From NCBI GenBank assembly GCA_964615765.1, contig CAZTQN010000007.1, positions 1-64,000 of the forward strand: a stretch of DNA of 64,000 nt. Reading direction: 5' to 3'. The position numbers and the translations under genes were made by a program. Shown in pieces: positions 33,200 to 42,039 of the stretch (position 1 is the stretch's first letter; each line of letters begins with the position of its first letter). Below the pieces are notes generated by a model, which was not told the DNA's origin, searched no databases, and saw only the letters and a program-made list of their open reading frames with translations. This DNA comes from CAZTQN01 sp964615765 (lineage in GTDB: Bacteria > Planctomycetota > Phycisphaerae > Phycisphaerales > UBA1924).

Positions 33200-36100
33200 A
33201 TGGGCCTGTTTTCGCGCAAGTCGTCGTCGTCCGTGCAGCCCGCCGGGGTTGGCTCAGGGGCGGTGGTGGTCAACGGTGGCGGGGCGAACGGGCACGGGGC
33301 GGGGCCCGGGGCTGGCGCTGGGGCAAGCGCTTCGCGCGAGGCCCGCACGCAGGCGCTCGGGCGCGACCTGCTCGAGCGGGCCCGCGGGCACCGCACGGGC
33401 GTGTTCAGCAGCAAGTTCTACTCCGACGCGCTGATGGCCTGGTCCATGAAGGACCCGGCGTTCAAGGTGCAACTGTTCCGCTTCGTCGACGCGTTCCCGA
33501 TGCTGCGCACGCCGGAGGACGTGTACGACCACCTGGTGGACTATCTCAGCCAGCCGGGCGTGACGGTGCCGGGCGTGATCGACACGGCGATCAAGGCGGG
33601 CAAGCTCGCGAAGGGTCTGGCGGCGGGACAGATCGGCAAGCAGATCACGGGGATGGCGAGCAAGTTCATCGCCGGGACGGACGCGGCCAGCGCGCTGCCG
33701 TCGCTGGCGGCGTTGTGGAAGGACGGGATCGCCTTCAGCGTCGACCTGTTGGGCGAGGCGTGCGTGAGCGAGGCCGAGGCGCAGCAGTATCAGAAGAAGT
33801 ATCTCGACCTGGTGGAGACGCTGCCGGGGGCGGTGAGCGCGTGGGGCGGCACGCCGCGGCTGGAGAGCGACCACCTCGGGCCGATCCCGCGGACGAACGT
33901 GTCGATCAAAATCAGTTCGCTCTCGGCGCGTGTGGACCCGATCGATACCGAAGGGTCGATCCGCGCGCTGATGGAACGGATCGTGCCGATCCTTGAGGTC
34001 GCGGCGAAGAAGGGTGTGCTGGTCAACTTCGACATGGAGCAGTTCGCGCTCAAGGACCTGACGCTGGAACTGTTCATGCGCTGCGCGGAGAAGGTGAACT
34101 TCACCGCGGGGCTGGCGATGCAGGCGTATCTCAAGTCCGGCCCGGAGGACGCGAAGCGGATCGCCGACTGGGCCCGGCGGACGGGGCGCGTCGTCACCGT
34201 GCGCCTGGTCAAAGGGGCGTACTGGGATTACGAGGTGATCCACGCGGAGCAGATGGGCTGGGCGTGCCCGGTGTGGACGACCAAGCGCCAGACCGACGCC
34301 TGCTTCGAGACGATGACCGACATCCTGCTCGACGCGTGCCCGAAGGGCGCGGGCGTGGGCGGCGTGAAGCTCGCGCTCGGGTCGCACAACGTGCGCTCGA
34401 TCGCGCACGCGCTCTCGGGGCTGGAATCACGCGGGCTGCCGCCGGCGGCGATCGAGCTGCAGATGCTGCACGGGATGGCGGACCAGCTCAAGTACGCCGC
34501 GGCGGAACTCGGGCTGCGCGTGCGCGAGTATGTGCCCGTCGGCGAGATGATCCCAGGGATGGCGTACCTGGTGCGGCGCCTGTTGGAGAACACGTCGAAC
34601 GAGTCGTGGCTGAAGGCGGGCTTCCTGGACAACGCGGACCCGGCGGTGCTGCTGGCCTCGCCGCATGTCGGGGGCGAGAGCAAGCCGGACCTAACGACGA
34701 TCGCGCCGGAGCGGCACGCGCTGTCGGACGCGCCGGGCGGCGTCGGCGACGGGCGGGCGTTCTTCAACGAGCCGATGCGGAACTTTGCGCTGGCGGCGGT
34801 GCGCGAGGCGTTCGCGGCGGCGGTGGCGCGGGCGAGCGTGCCCGCCGTGCCGAGCGATCGCACGCCGGCGCAGGGAATCGCGATGATCGACGCGGCCCAC
34901 CGGGCCTTCCCGGCGTGGCGCGACACGGACCCGGCGGTGCGGGCGGACGTGCTTGTTCGGGGCGCGGAGCTCATGCGTCGGCGGCGCGATGAACTCGCGG
35001 GCGTGATGATCAAGGAAGCCGGCAAGACGTGGCGCGAGGCCGACGCGGACGTCTGCGAAGCGATCGACTTCTGCGCGTATTACGCGCGGAACGCGATGCG
35101 CTTGTTCTCCAGGCAGCGGCTGGGCAAGTTCATCGGCGAGCTGGACGAGACGTGGTACCAGCCGCGGGGCGTCGCGGTCGTCATCAGCCCGTGGAACTTC
35201 CCGCTGGCGATCTGCACGGGGATGACGGCGGCGGCGCTGGTGACGGGCAACACGGTGATCGTCAAGCCGGCGGAGCAGACGCCGGGCATCGCAAAGGTCA
35301 TGTTCGACGCGCTGGCGCAGGCGCTCGGGGAGGCGGGCGTGCCGCCGGCGCTCGCGCAGGGCGTGCTGCACCTGTGCCCGGCGCCGGGCGAGACAACGGG
35401 CGCGGCACTCGTGCGCGATCCGCGCGTGGCGCTGATCGCGTTTACCGGCTCACGCGATGTTGGGCTGGACATCATGAACGCCGCGGCCCCGGCGTCGCCG
35501 TTTGCGGGCCCGCGACAGGGCGCGGCGGCGGCGCGACCGTTCCTGACGCACGTGGTGTGCGAGATGGGCGGGAAGAACGCCGTCATCCTGGACACCTCGG
35601 CGGACCTGGACGAGGCGGTGCTGGCGGTGCGGCACTCGGCGTTCGGCTTCCAGGGGCAGAAGTGTTCGGCGTGCTCGCGGCTGATCGTGGTCGACCCGCA
35701 GGGGCCGCAGGGGCCGGCGGTCGCGCGCGTGGTCGAGCGGCTGGTGGAGGCGACCAAGGCGCTGATCGTCGGCGACCCGACGCGCCCGGGGACGGACGTG
35801 GGCCCGGTCATCGACGCGGAGGCGGCCCGCAAGATCACCGGGTTCATCGAGCGGGCCAAGGCGTCGGGGCTGCAGTTCGCCGCGCTGGCGCCGCCGATGT
35901 CCGACCCGTTCGTCGCGGCCAACGCCGAGCGGTTCGTGGGGCCGCACATCTTCCTGAACGTGCCGGAGACGCACGAACTGGCGCGGGAAGAGGTGTTCGG
36001 CCCGGTGCTGGCGGTGATGCACGCGCCGACGTTCGAGGAGGCGCTGCGGATCGCGACGGGCGTGGCGTACCGGCTCACGGGCGGCGTGTACAGCCGCAAG

Positions 36101-36319
36101 CCCAGCCACATCGAGCAGGCCAAGCGCGAGTTCCGCGTGGGCAACCTGTACATCAACCGCGGGATCACCGGGGCGTTGGTGGCGCGGCAGCCGTTCGGCG
36201 GGTTCGGGATGTCGGGCGGGGGCACCAAGGCCGGCGGGGCCGACTATCTGCTGCACTTTGTCGAGCCGCGGGCCTGCTGCGAGAACACGCTGCGGCGCGG
36301 GTTTGCGCCGGAGCTGTGA
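33200..36319 (+). CDS. putA: Bifunctional proline dehydrogenase/glutamate-semialdehyde dehydrogenase
   Basis: 1039 aa from ATG 33200, with GGAGG only 3 nt upstream. The first 60 residues are Gly/Ala/Ser-rich and unlike PutA cores. Residues about 75-500 are a proline dehydrogenase (FAD beta/alpha barrel), with VRLVKGAYWDYE and GLPPAAIELQMLHGMADQLK. Residues about 560-1020 are the aldehyde dehydrogenase: SPWNFPLAICTG, NTVIVKPAEQTPG (NAD site), AFTGSRDVG, the general-base Glu in CEMGGKN (about 788) and the nucleophile Cys in GQKCSACSRL (about 822). The enzyme oxidises proline to glutamate in two channelled steps. It lacks the N-terminal ribbon-helix-helix DNA-binding domain of E. coli PutA, so it is not a repressor. 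It converges on the Hcp-like gene with a 3-nt gap. Confidence 0.95.
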   Translation: MGLFSRKSSSSVQPAGVGSGAVVVNGGGANGHGAGPGAGAGASASREARTQALGRDLLERARGHRTGVFSSKFYSDALMAWSMKDPAFKVQLFRFVDAFPMLRTPEDVYDHLVDYLSQPGVTVPGVIDTAIKAGKLAKGLAAGQIGKQITGMASKFIAGTDAASALPSLAALWKDGIAFSVDLLGEACVSEAEAQQYQKKYLDLVETLPGAVSAWGGTPRLESDHLGPIPRTNVSIKISSLSARVDPIDTEGSIRALMERIVPILEVAAKKGVLVNFDMEQFALKDLTLELFMRCAEKVNFTAGLAMQAYLKSGPEDAKRIADWARRTGRVVTVRLVKGAYWDYEVIHAEQMGWACPVWTTKRQTDACFETMTDILLDACPKGAGVGGVKLALGSHNVRSIAHALSGLESRGLPPAAIELQMLHGMADQLKYAAAELGLRVREYVPVGEMIPGMAYLVRRLLENTSNESWLKAGFLDNADPAVLLASPHVGGESKPDLTTIAPERHALSDAPGGVGDGRAFFNEPMRNFALAAVREAFAAAVARASVPAVPSDRTPAQGIAMIDAAHRAFPAWRDTDPAVRADVLVRGAELMRRRRDELAGVMIKEAGKTWREADADVCEAIDFCAYYARNAMRLFSRQRLGKFIGELDETWYQPRGVAVVISPWNFPLAICTGMTAAALVTGNTVIVKPAEQTPGIAKVMFDALAQALGEAGVPPALAQGVLHLCPAPGETTGAALVRDPRVALIAFTGSRDVGLDIMNAAAPASPFAGPRQGAAAARPFLTHVVCEMGGKNAVILDTSADLDEAVLAVRHSAFGFQGQKCSACSRLIVVDPQGPQGPAVARVVERLVEATKALIVGDPTRPGTDVGPVIDAEAARKITGFIERAKASGLQFAALAPPMSDPFVAANAERFVGPHIFLNVPETHELAREEVFGPVLAVMHAPTFEEALRIATGVAYRLTGGVYSRKPSHIEQAKREFRVGNLYINRGITGALVARQPFGGFGMSGGGTKAGGADYLLHFVEPRACCENTLRRGFAPEL

Positions 36320-36322
36320 GCG

Positions 36323-36979
36323 TCAGCGCGTCGAGTCGGTGCCCGAGGACTTGCTGGGCGTGTGCTCGATGTCGATGCGCTCGAAGCGGAGCGTGAGGTC
36401 CTCGAGCGTGCGCCCGTCTTTGGTGTAGGTGCGGACGGACTCGATGTCGGCGTTGGTGAGCGTGATGGTGAAGAAGAACTCCGTCGAGCCGCGCGGACCT
36501 CCGGGCGTTGGCTGCTGGAACTGGAGCCACACGGTCTTGAGTTTCTCGCCGGTGCTGACGGCGTTGAGGATCTGACCGGACGAAGGCCCGACCAGTTTGG
36601 TGAGCACGACGGGCCCGTGAGCGCGCTTGCCGCTCGTGGGGATCTTGACCTCCTGCGCGTAGGCGAGGCCGACGATGACGCCGTCGTCGTCCTTGCTTCC
36701 CGAGCGGCTGTCGGTGCGGACGCCGTCGCCCTTGAGACGGCCCTGCTTGGCGGCCTCGATGACGATGGAGAACTCGTCGGGGCCAAGCTGAAGCGCCGGC
36801 TTGGCGGCGCGGCGCGGCTCCTGCGTCGGGAAGCCGGGCGCGGTCTGCGCCAGCGTGTGGGCGGCGACCCCGGCCGAGACCACGCCCGCCGCGACCAGCG
36901 CGAGCCCGACGAGCGCCGTCCGGGTGAATCGGGCGGTGTGCGAGTGCGGCGTGCGGACGGTCGGGGTGAATCGCGGCAT
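36323..36979 (-). CDS. Exported Hcp-fold protein (T6SS Hcp family)
   Basis: 218 aa from ATG 36979. GGAG (36986-36989) lies 6 nt upstream; an ATG at 36985 would touch it. Residues 20-45 form a signal peptide or anchor (TALVGLALVAAGVVSAGVAA, then HTLAQ). The mature part follows the Hcp beta-barrel order: GVIVGLAYAQEVKIPTS, VVLTKLVGPSSGQILNAVST, TEFFFTITLTNADIESVRTY, then LEDLTLRFERIDIEH. Hcp proteins form the hexameric tube of type VI secretion and are cytosolic, so a Sec-type leader is unexpected. No other T6SS gene (VipA/B, VgrG, ClpV) is in the window. It may belong to the wider Hcp-like family of exported planctomycete proteins with another role. It is divergent from the SIMPL gene. Confidence 0.72.
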   Translation of the reverse strand: MPRFTPTVRTPHSHTARFTRTALVGLALVAAGVVSAGVAAHTLAQTAPGFPTQEPRRAAKPALQLGPDEFSIVIEAAKQGRLKGDGVRTDSRSGSKDDDGVIVGLAYAQEVKIPTSGKRAHGPVVLTKLVGPSSGQILNAVSTGEKLKTVWLQFQQPTPGGPRGSTEFFFTITLTNADIESVRTYTKDGRTLEDLTLRFERIDIEHTPSKSSGTDSTR

Positions 36980-37114
36980 GGTCATCTCCGGTGTGGGCGG
37001 GTGGTGCGGGATCATTGCCCGTGCGGCGGGTGCGCGGCTTGTGATGCGTGGGGGCTCTCGCAACGGATGGAGCCGCGTATCTGTATCATGCCTTGGGGCT
37101 TGGTGGAGCACACG

Positions 37115-37939
37115 ATGAATACGCGGACGCTGAAGAGTTGGACGCGCGGGCGGCGGGGAAGTTCTGCGGCGCGGGCCGTGATGGCGGCGGGGCTGACGAT
37201 CGGGAGCGTGCTGGCGGTGTCGCCGACTTTCGGGCAGTCGCAGGGCGGGCCCAGGCCCGAGCCCGCGCGACCGGAGGGCGTAGTGATGCACGACACGCCG
37301 AGCGTGGTGGTGACGGGCCGCGGCGTGGTCAGCGTCAAGCCCGACCGGGCCGTGCTGAACACGGGCGTGATGGCGCAGGAGCCGACGGCGGAGGCGGCGA
37401 TGCGGCGCTGCGCCGAGGCGATGCAGCGCGTGCTCAAGGCGCTGGCGGCCCAGGGCGTGCCGGAGGCGCGGATTCAGACGGCGGGCTTGTCGCTGTCGCC
37501 GGTGTACGAGCGGTACGACCCCAGCCGCGAGCCGGCCGAGCCCAAGATCGTCGCCTATCGCGCTGACAACACGGTGCGGGTGGAAGTTGATGACGTGAGC
37601 ACCGCCGGCGCGGTGATCGACGCGGCGGTGAAAGCGGGCGCGAATCAGTCGTTCGGGATCTCTTTCGAGATCAAGGACGAGAGCGCGGCGCGGGAGGACG
37701 CGCTGCGGCTGGCGGTGCGCGGCGCGCAGGCGAAGGCCAAGGCGATCGCCGGGGCGCTGCAGCGCCCGCTGGGCGAGATCATCGAAGTGATCGAGGGCGT
37801 GCAGACGGACTGGCCGCGCCCGATGGCGCGGTACGGGGCGATGGCCGCGGCGAGCGAGGCGAGCACGCCGGTGTCGGCGGGCGAACTGCGCGTGGAAGCG
37901 ACGGTGACGGTGCGGTACGCGCTGCGGCCCGGGTCGTAA
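37115..37939 (+). CDS. Exported SIMPL-domain (DUF541) protein
   Basis: 274 aa from ATG 37115, with GGAG (37104-37107) 7 nt upstream. The signal peptide (about 1-40) ends in VSPTFGQ. The mature protein is a single SIMPL/DUF541 domain: SVVVTGRGVVSVKPDRAVL at the start, RIQTAGLSLSPVYERYDPS in the middle, VEVDDVSTAGAVIDAAVKAG, and a closing RVEATVTVRYAL. These domains are found in periplasmic oligomeric proteins (YggE/BP26 type) of uncertain function, often linked to oxidative stress or calcium binding. The length is typical. It runs divergently from the Hcp-like gene (135-nt gap) and converges on the DUF899 gene. Confidence 0.88.
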   Translation: MNTRTLKSWTRGRRGSSAARAVMAAGLTIGSVLAVSPTFGQSQGGPRPEPARPEGVVMHDTPSVVVTGRGVVSVKPDRAVLNTGVMAQEPTAEAAMRRCAEAMQRVLKALAAQGVPEARIQTAGLSLSPVYERYDPSREPAEPKIVAYRADNTVRVEVDDVSTAGAVIDAAVKAGANQSFGISFEIKDESAAREDALRLAVRGAQAKAKAIAGALQRPLGEIIEVIEGVQTDWPRPMARYGAMAAASEASTPVSAGELRVEATVTVRYALRPGS

Positions 37940-37950
37940 GGACGAAGGCG

Positions 37951-38553
37951 TTACGAGTACCAGTACTTGGGCTGCCAGGTGCCGACGCCGTCTTTGAGCA
38001 GGTCGAAGAGCGGCCAGACGGGGCAGAAGTCGTCGAGCGGGCCGAAGCTGGCCCGTCCGGTGCGGACGATCTGCCCGTCGCTGTGCAGGTGGAAGGCGGA
38101 CACGCCGGGCATGCGGCGGTTGGGCTCGGGGTGGAAGCCCATGTCGTAGCGGAAGGTGGTGCCGGCCTCGCTGATGATGGGCATGGACCAGCGGCGTTCG
38201 TCGGCGAAGGCCGCCATCACGTCGGGCTCGTCGGGTGAGGACAGCGCGAATGCGGTGCGGTCGGTGATGGCGGGGAGGAGCCCGTTGAAGCCGTCGGCCC
38301 AGAGCGTGCAGTAGGTGCACCCGCGGCCCATGTTGTGCACGATCAGCAGGTCGCGCTTGGAGCCGAACAGCTCGCGGAGCGTGACCGGCTTGCCCGCGCG
38401 GTCGCGGAAGGTGTACGCGCCGACAGGCTGATGCGGCACGGCCCGGCGCGCGTCGGACAGTTGCTGCTTCAGGTGGTCGATCTTGTGCTCGATCGATTCG
38501 GCGTTGGTGGGCGTTTCAGCGAGGGCGGGAATGTAAACGCTTTCGGGTGGCAT
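37951..38553 (-). CDS. DUF899 thioredoxin-like protein
   Basis: 200 aa from ATG 38553, with GGAG 6 nt upstream; ATG 38565 lacks such a site. It belongs to the DUF899 family of thioredoxin-fold proteins. The redox-like motif is RGCTYCTLWADGFNG (Cys79, Cys82), preceded by a strand LLIVHNMG and followed by AFALSSPDEPDVMAAF. Later blocks MPIISEAGTTFRYDMGF and SFGPLDDFCPVWPLFDLL are also characteristic. It is cytosolic, with no signal peptide. The substrate is unknown; members are often annotated as putative dithiol-disulfide oxidoreductases. The 186-nt gap upstream is visibly AT-richer than the surroundings and probably holds its promoter. Confidence 0.88.
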   Translation of the reverse strand: MPPESVYIPALAETPTNAESIEHKIDHLKQQLSDARRAVPHQPVGAYTFRDRAGKPVTLRELFGSKRDLLIVHNMGRGCTYCTLWADGFNGLLPAITDRTAFALSSPDEPDVMAAFADERRWSMPIISEAGTTFRYDMGFHPEPNRRMPGVSAFHLHSDGQIVRTGRASFGPLDDFCPVWPLFDLLKDGVGTWQPKYWYS

Positions 38554-38739
38554 GGGACGCTCCATACGCAGAATCGACACCGTGCAGTCTTTGGGGTCGT
38601 CACGATACCCGATGACACTTGGTTCACCGGTCAATCGGCAGAATGAGCCGTCGCACACGGCAAGACATCACCTGTGTAGGGTATCAAGTATCGGCTAGTT
38701 CGTTCAAATCGATTGAGGCGTTCACATACTCTCAGATAC

Positions 38740-40512
38740 CTATTGCGGGCTGAGGTCACGAACTTCCATCTCGACGACCGGACGGCCTGTCCATAGAGAA
38801 ATCTTCGGAGTGGCGACCACTTGGGTCATCATTCCTGCGGCAACACGGTCAATCTGGTCGCCCCAGTTCCACGCGACGGCCCGGAACATGGGGCCGGGGC
38901 GGCCGGCGAAGGGATGCCCGCGAAGCTGCAGGGCGAGGTGCTTGCCGGAGCCGCCCATGAGTTTGGGGGGCATATCGATACGTACGTCTCTTAATAAAAT
39001 CTTGACAGTTGGATTTCCCGCCCCGAAGGGAGCGAGCGTGTCCAGTGCGGCGACTGCGTCGGGCGTGAGTTCGTGCGGCTCGACGGGGCAGTCGATCGAG
39101 AGGAGCGGGCGGAGGCGGTCTTCGTTGATGTGGGCGTGGGCGTGGGCGAGGAAGGCGTCGGTGAACGCGGGGAGCTTGGATTCGACCAGGTGCAGGCCGG
39201 CGGCCATGGTGTGCCCGCCGAAGGTGTCGAGGTGGGCGGCGCAGGCGGACAGGGCGGCGTGCAGGTCGAAGGCGTCGATGGAGCGGGCCGAGCCGTGGCA
39301 GGCGCCGTCGCGGGCCTGCATGAGGATCGCGGGGCGGTGGAAGCGTTCGACCAGGCGTGAGCAGACGATGCCGACGACGCCGGCGTGCCAGTCTGGGTGG
39401 GCCAGGACGATGGCGCGGCGGTCGGGGCGGGTCATGCCGTTGGACTCAGCGAGCGAGCAGGCCTGGTCGAGGATGGCGGCTTCGACCTGGCGGCGGGCCT
39501 GGTTCTGAAGCGAGAGGTGTTCGGCGATGACGGCGGCCCGCTCGGGCGTGGCGGTGGTGAAGAGTTCGACGGCTTCGCGGGCGTGGCCCATGCGGCCGGC
39601 GGCGTTGAGGCGCGGGCCCAGGCGGAAGCCGACCTCGAACTCGCCGAGTTTTTCGTCGGCGAGGCCCGAGGCGTGGATGAGGGCCTGGAGCCCGACGAAC
39701 GGGGCGACGCGGGCGCGGGAGAGGCCGAAGCGGGCGATGACGCGGTTCTCGCCGTGGAGCGGGACGATGTCGGCGATGGTGCCGAGGGCGGCGAAGGCGA
39801 GCAGGTCGATGAGCAGGCGGCGGAGATCTTCGGGGACGCGCCCGCCGGGCCCGGAGCCGGCGTGGAGGGTGGCGAGTCGCCAGGCGAGTTTGTACGCGAC
39901 GCCGGCGCCGCAGAGGTCGGGGAAGGGGTAGGCGGAATCGGGGCGGCGCGGGTGGACGACGGCGAAGGCGTCGGGAAGGTCTTCGAGGCGGGCGGGCGGG
40001 CAGTGGTGGTCGGTGATGACCAGGTCGACGGCGTGCTGGCGGGCGACGCGGGCGGGCTCGACGGCGGTGACGCCGCAGTCGACGGAGACGATGAGCTTGG
40101 CGGGCGGGTGATCGGCGTCGCCGCGGGCGAGTTCGGCGATGGCGGCAGTGTTGAGGCCGTAGCCCTCTTCGAGGCGGTGGGGCACGTAGGTTCGGACGGG
40201 CGCGCCGGGGGCGATGGCGTTGAAGGCGTGGAAGAGGATGGCGGAGGCGGTGATGCCGTCGACGTCGTAGTCGCCGTAGATGACGATGGGCTCGCCGGCG
40301 CGGAGGGCGTGGAGGATTCGGGCGGCGGCGCGGTCGAGGTCGGGGATGAGGGAGGGGTCGTGGAGGTGGGTGAGGCGGGGGTCGAGGAAGGCGGCGGCGG
40401 CGTGGGGGTCGTGCACGCCGCGGGCGGCGAGAATGCGCGCGGGCAGCGGGAGACGCTCAGCCTCCGGCGGGAGCGGCGCGCGGAAGGACCAGCGTGCGGT
40501 GAGTCCGTTCAC
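38740..40512 (-). CDS. recJ: Single-stranded-DNA-specific exonuclease RecJ
   Basis: 590 aa from GTG 40512; a GTG at 40533 inside the heptamer array would add seven residues, and neither has a good ribosome site. DHH-family motifs: VIYGDYDVDGITASA, LIVSVDCGVTAVEPA, LVITDHHCPP (DHH) and RLGPRLNAAGRMGHA. The DHHA1 domain has DTFGGHTMAAGLHL, and a C-terminal OB-like part follows (LAPFGAGNPTVKILL). RecJ degrades single-stranded DNA 5' to 3' in recombination and mismatch repair. The length matches the family. It is the last gene of the minus-strand run that includes hpnCDE. The final 80 codons are AT-richer than the rest. Confidence 0.94.
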   Translation of the reverse strand: MNGLTARWSFRAPLPPEAERLPLPARILAARGVHDPHAAAAFLDPRLTHLHDPSLIPDLDRAAARILHALRAGEPIVIYGDYDVDGITASAILFHAFNAIAPGAPVRTYVPHRLEEGYGLNTAAIAELARGDADHPPAKLIVSVDCGVTAVEPARVARQHAVDLVITDHHCPPARLEDLPDAFAVVHPRRPDSAYPFPDLCGAGVAYKLAWRLATLHAGSGPGGRVPEDLRRLLIDLLAFAALGTIADIVPLHGENRVIARFGLSRARVAPFVGLQALIHASGLADEKLGEFEVGFRLGPRLNAAGRMGHAREAVELFTTATPERAAVIAEHLSLQNQARRQVEAAILDQACSLAESNGMTRPDRRAIVLAHPDWHAGVVGIVCSRLVERFHRPAILMQARDGACHGSARSIDAFDLHAALSACAAHLDTFGGHTMAAGLHLVESKLPAFTDAFLAHAHAHINEDRLRPLLSIDCPVEPHELTPDAVAALDTLAPFGAGNPTVKILLRDVRIDMPPKLMGGSGKHLALQLRGHPFAGRPGPMFRAVAWNWGDQIDRVAAGMMTQVVATPKISLWTGRPVVEMEVRDLSPQ

Positions 40513-40528
40513 GGGGGATGGTAGAGGA

Positions 40529-40567
40529 GGCACTGGGCATCAGGAAGGCACTGGGCACTGGGCACTA
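40529..40567 (+). repeat. Heptamer array (GGCACTN) between hpnE and recJ
   Basis: Five heptamers of form GGCACTN or the degenerate GGCATCA, in two blocks (40529-40542 and 40547-40567) separated by GGAA. The last unit supplies, on the minus strand, the TAG stop of hpnE. The array is the same family as that at 17124-17151. Confidence 0.88.
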
Positions 40568-42037
40568 GCTGGAGGAGGAGGCGCGGAGGCCGAGGAGGGT
40601 GGCGAGGGGGGCGATGCGGAGCGGGGGGACGAGCAGGTCGGCGGCGGGGATGTGGAGGGCGGCGGCGGCGGCGCAATAGCCGCTGCGTGTGGCGCCTTCC
40701 ATGGTCGCGGGCCAGCCGGTGTTGGTGTAGTCGCCGGCGAGGATGATGCCGGAGGGGCCGGTGGAGCTTGGGCGGTGGGCGTCGAGGCCGGGCGTTGGCG
40801 CGAAGGTGGCGAGTTTTTCCTTCACGGCGCGGACGCGGACGGGCGTGGGTTGATCGACGCGCGAGCGCGGCTGGAAGGCGGGCAGGCAGGCCCGCATGTC
40901 GGCCAGCACGCGGTCGGCGATGGCGGGCTCGTCGAGATCGACCCAGGCGTCGGCGGCGGAGATGACCGCGTGCACGCGCGTGCCGGCGTCGTCCTTGCGG
41001 AACAGCCACTGCGTCGGGCGGTCGACGAGGACGGCGTGCGGGAACTCGGGGAGCGCGGGGCGGTCGAACTCGAGATGCACGCCGAGGATCGGGCTGTGCG
41101 TGAAGCGCTCCGTGGCGGCGAAGCGCGGGTCGGCGGCGCGGGTGGCGTCATCGACGAGTCGGGCGGCCCGTTCGACGGGGACGGCGCAGATGACGGCGTC
41201 GGCGTCGAAGCGCCCGCCGTCGGTCGTGAGGACGGAGCGGGCCGTCAGTCGCTCGACCCCCGCGCCGAGGACAATGCGGCCGCCGGCCTGGGCGATGAGG
41301 TCGGGCACGTGGCGGTAGAGGTCGACCAGCGGGACGGCGGCGACGCCGACGTCGGCGGAGCGGGCGGCGGCGAGGAAGCCTTCCTGAAAGACGTGCAGCG
41401 CGCTGGAGGCGGCGACCTTGTCGACGTCCAGATTGCACGCGCTGATGACCACGGGGGACCAGAAGCGCCGGACCAGGTGCTCGGGCTGGCGGAGATCGGC
41501 GAGCAGGTCGGCGAAGGTGCGCGACTGGTGCTTGCGGCGGTCGATGCGGAGGATGGCGCTGCAGGCGCGGGCGAGGGCGATGGTGTCGGCCCGCGTGAAC
41601 ATCGGGGCGCGGAGGATGGAGGGGGCGAAGTGGGCCGGCGCGGGGAGCGGGCTCGGGCGGATGACGCTGACGCGCCCGCCCTGCTCGATCCAGTACTGCT
41701 CGCGGGTCCAGCGGATGGCGTCAGAGACGCGCATGCGGCGGAGCAGGTCGAGGTAGTTGGTGCAGCAGCCGAGCACGACGTGCTGGCAGTTGTCGAGCGT
41801 CTGCCCGGAGCGGACGTCGGTGAAGCTGGTGGCCCGGCCGCCGAGCTTCTTTCGGGTTTCGAGGAGAGTGACGCGGACGCCGGCTTCGGCGAGGCGGAGC
41901 GCGGCGGCGATGCCAGCCAGCCCGCCGCCGACGATGATGGCGGTGCGCGGACGCGCGGAGGACGTGGGCGCGGCGTCCGGCGCGGCGGGGCCGGGCGTGG
42001 GCGACTCAGCGGGCGGCGCGATCGTGCCGACGGGCAC
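40565..42037 (-). CDS. hpnE: Hydroxysqualene dehydroxylase HpnE
   Basis: 490 aa, GTG start at 42037, 2 nt after the hpnD stop. An FAD-dependent amine-oxidase-like protein: Rossmann glycine motif IIVGGGLAGIAAALRLAEAG (35-54) followed by LLETRKKLGGRA. The C-terminal FAD block is ILAGDYTNTGWPATMEGA. HpnE removes the hydroxyl group from hydroxysqualene to give squalene. Assignment over generic phytoene-desaturase-like proteins rests on the adjacent hpnC and hpnD. The N-terminal 30 residues are Pro/Ala-rich. The stop codon falls in a heptamer repeat. Confidence 0.9.
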   Translation of the reverse strand: MPVGTIAPPAESPTPGPAAPDAAPTSSARPRTAIIVGGGLAGIAAALRLAEAGVRVTLLETRKKLGGRATSFTDVRSGQTLDNCQHVVLGCCTNYLDLLRRMRVSDAIRWTREQYWIEQGGRVSVIRPSPLPAPAHFAPSILRAPMFTRADTIALARACSAILRIDRRKHQSRTFADLLADLRQPEHLVRRFWSPVVISACNLDVDKVAASSALHVFQEGFLAAARSADVGVAAVPLVDLYRHVPDLIAQAGGRIVLGAGVERLTARSVLTTDGGRFDADAVICAVPVERAARLVDDATRAADPRFAATERFTHSPILGVHLEFDRPALPEFPHAVLVDRPTQWLFRKDDAGTRVHAVISAADAWVDLDEPAIADRVLADMRACLPAFQPRSRVDQPTPVRVRAVKEKLATFAPTPGLDAHRPSSTGPSGIILAGDYTNTGWPATMEGATRSGYCAAAAALHIPAADLLVPPLRIAPLATLLGLRASSSS

Positions 42038-42039
42038 GG

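Noticed and set aside
36980..38320. Long minus-strand open frame extending the Hcp-like protein upstream to about 665 residues
   Set aside because: It runs antisense to the SIMPL gene, is extremely Arg/His/Pro-rich and lacks a ribosome site. The signal peptide and GGAG site support the start at 36979.
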